DNA of 30,635 nt from Teratosphaeria epicoccoides (taxonomy: Eukaryota > Ascomycota > Dothideomycetes > Mycosphaerellales > Teratosphaeriaceae), in the NCBI GenBank assembly GCA_021401465.1, contig JADDMT010000231.1, forward strand, positions 1 to 30,635, written 5' to 3'. Numbering within the stretch: position 1 is the first letter of the stretch; the number at the start of each line of letters is the position of its first letter. The position numbers were made by a program, and so were the translations under genes. Below, one piece after another: positions 29,824 to 30,635 of the stretch. The notes beneath the pieces were generated by a model. The model saw nothing but the letters and a program-made list of their open reading frames with translations. It was not told where the DNA came from and did no database searches.

Positions 29824-30635
29824 AGGTTAACTACTATTGTCGATATTCTTCACAGCTCCTAAGTCTAACACCTAGTTACCTTCCTGCTATTAGTACCTAC
29901 CCTTATGACATTTTGAGCACTACTTCTAGGGAAGCATCAGGAGACTCGTCGAGCGCTTAACATACGTCTATGTCAAGTAGTTCTTCAACTGTTAGTTTAA
30001 GTTCTAGCGACAGTTAACTAACACTATAGGAACAAGTTGCTACTATACCTCAAATCACGTAGTAGCTTGAATCCATTCACCTTAGCGAGATGGCTCTAGC
30101 ATCCGTCGCAGGTTTAACTACTAGGAATGGACACGGCAATAACGGCTTTAAGATAGGAAGCCCTATAGAGTTCACAGGATAACGATCTTAAGTCGAGATG
30201 TTTATCCTATAATGCTAGTTAGCATTTAACGTAGATACAGAACGGTTTACGACACATCATAAGCGAATGATGTACATTGTCTCTTACCTAAAGGGACCGG
30301 CGTTCGAGTTTATCTAGCCTCATCTGACAGATTATCTGGATCACGTTAGTAGCGCCGAAGCTAGGAAGACGACGACTAGGGAGATTCTCAACTTAGACAA
30401 GTCTTTGTTTAAGGCATTACGCGAAGCGTTCGGGCTCGGTAATAAGCAACAAGAGGCCGAGAGAGCTCTCCTAGGAATCTAGCAGAAGGGTTCCGCTACG
30501 AAGTACTACGCGGACTTTTAGACCCTCTCTGCTCGAGTCGACTAGAATGATAACGCTTTAGCCGCTTAGTTCTACTAGGGACTAAAGGAGACGGTTAAAG
30601 ACGAAATTGCCTAAGGAGATTAGCTAACGACATTC
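29824..30635 (+). mobile_element. Ty3/Gypsy retrotransposon 2, gag region, RIP-inactivated and cut by window end
   Basis: After a leader of about 265 bp, a gag frame can be followed from an ATG at 30090 to the window end. Recognisable gag capsid motifs are MMYIVSYLKGPAFEF, ALREAFG, EAERALL, SATKYYADF, TLSARVD and GLKETVKDEIA. In-frame TAG/TAA stops interrupt it at expected Gln and Trp positions, as in element 1, and no frameshift is seen. Its gag differs clearly from that of element 1, so it belongs to a different Gypsy family. The rest lies beyond the window. Confidence 0.8.

Noticed and set aside
1..30635. CRISPR arrays, tRNA or rRNA genes, integrated viral genes
   Set aside because: No regularly spaced repeats, no convincing tRNA A/B boxes and no rRNA-like stretches were seen on reading; a covariance-model scan would be needed to exclude tRNAs fully.

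Overview
The window looks like a chromosome fragment from a filamentous ascomycete, most likely a Dothideomycete (Mycosphaerellales/Capnodiales). This is inferred from spliced genes with short introns (about 51-74 bp, GT...CTNAC-type branch...YAG), filamentous-fungal signalling and transport proteins, and retrotransposons mutated in the style of repeat-induced point mutation (RIP). The species cannot be named from sequence alone.

Bases 1-24420 are a gene-bearing, moderately GC-rich part with eight protein genes. In order: a proline-rich transglutaminase-like (Cyk3-related) protein on the minus strand; divergently, a very long intronless Dnf3-type P4-ATPase lipid flippase; a nucleoside hydrolase with four introns; a decayed cysteine-rich secreted-protein gene; a YML018C/SLC35F-type membrane transporter (minus); a phosducin-like protein (minus); the heterotrimeric G-protein beta subunit (minus, four introns, 18-nt last coding exon); about 3.8 kb with no recognisable gene; the cell-wall-integrity MAP kinase (Slt2/Mps1 type, three exons); and a class-3 fatty aldehyde dehydrogenase with a C-terminal membrane anchor.

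Bases 24421-30635 are a sharply different repeat compartment: an extremely AT-rich strip, a Ty3/Gypsy element with a candidate 5' LTR and a 3.3-kb gag-pol frame studded with TAG/TAA stops but without net frameshift, then a second LTR starting inside the integrase of the first and leading into the gag of a second Gypsy element cut by the window end. The lesions are what C-to-T change at CpA (on either strand) would give, as in RIP.

The most interesting functional context is signalling. The phosducin-like protein carries the TGPKGV motif of the Gbeta-gamma-binding class and sits next to the Gbeta gene on the same strand; in other fungi such proteins are needed for Gbeta-gamma assembly. The Slt2-type MAP kinase is the next gene on the other side. 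No CRISPR array, tRNA or rRNA gene was recognised.
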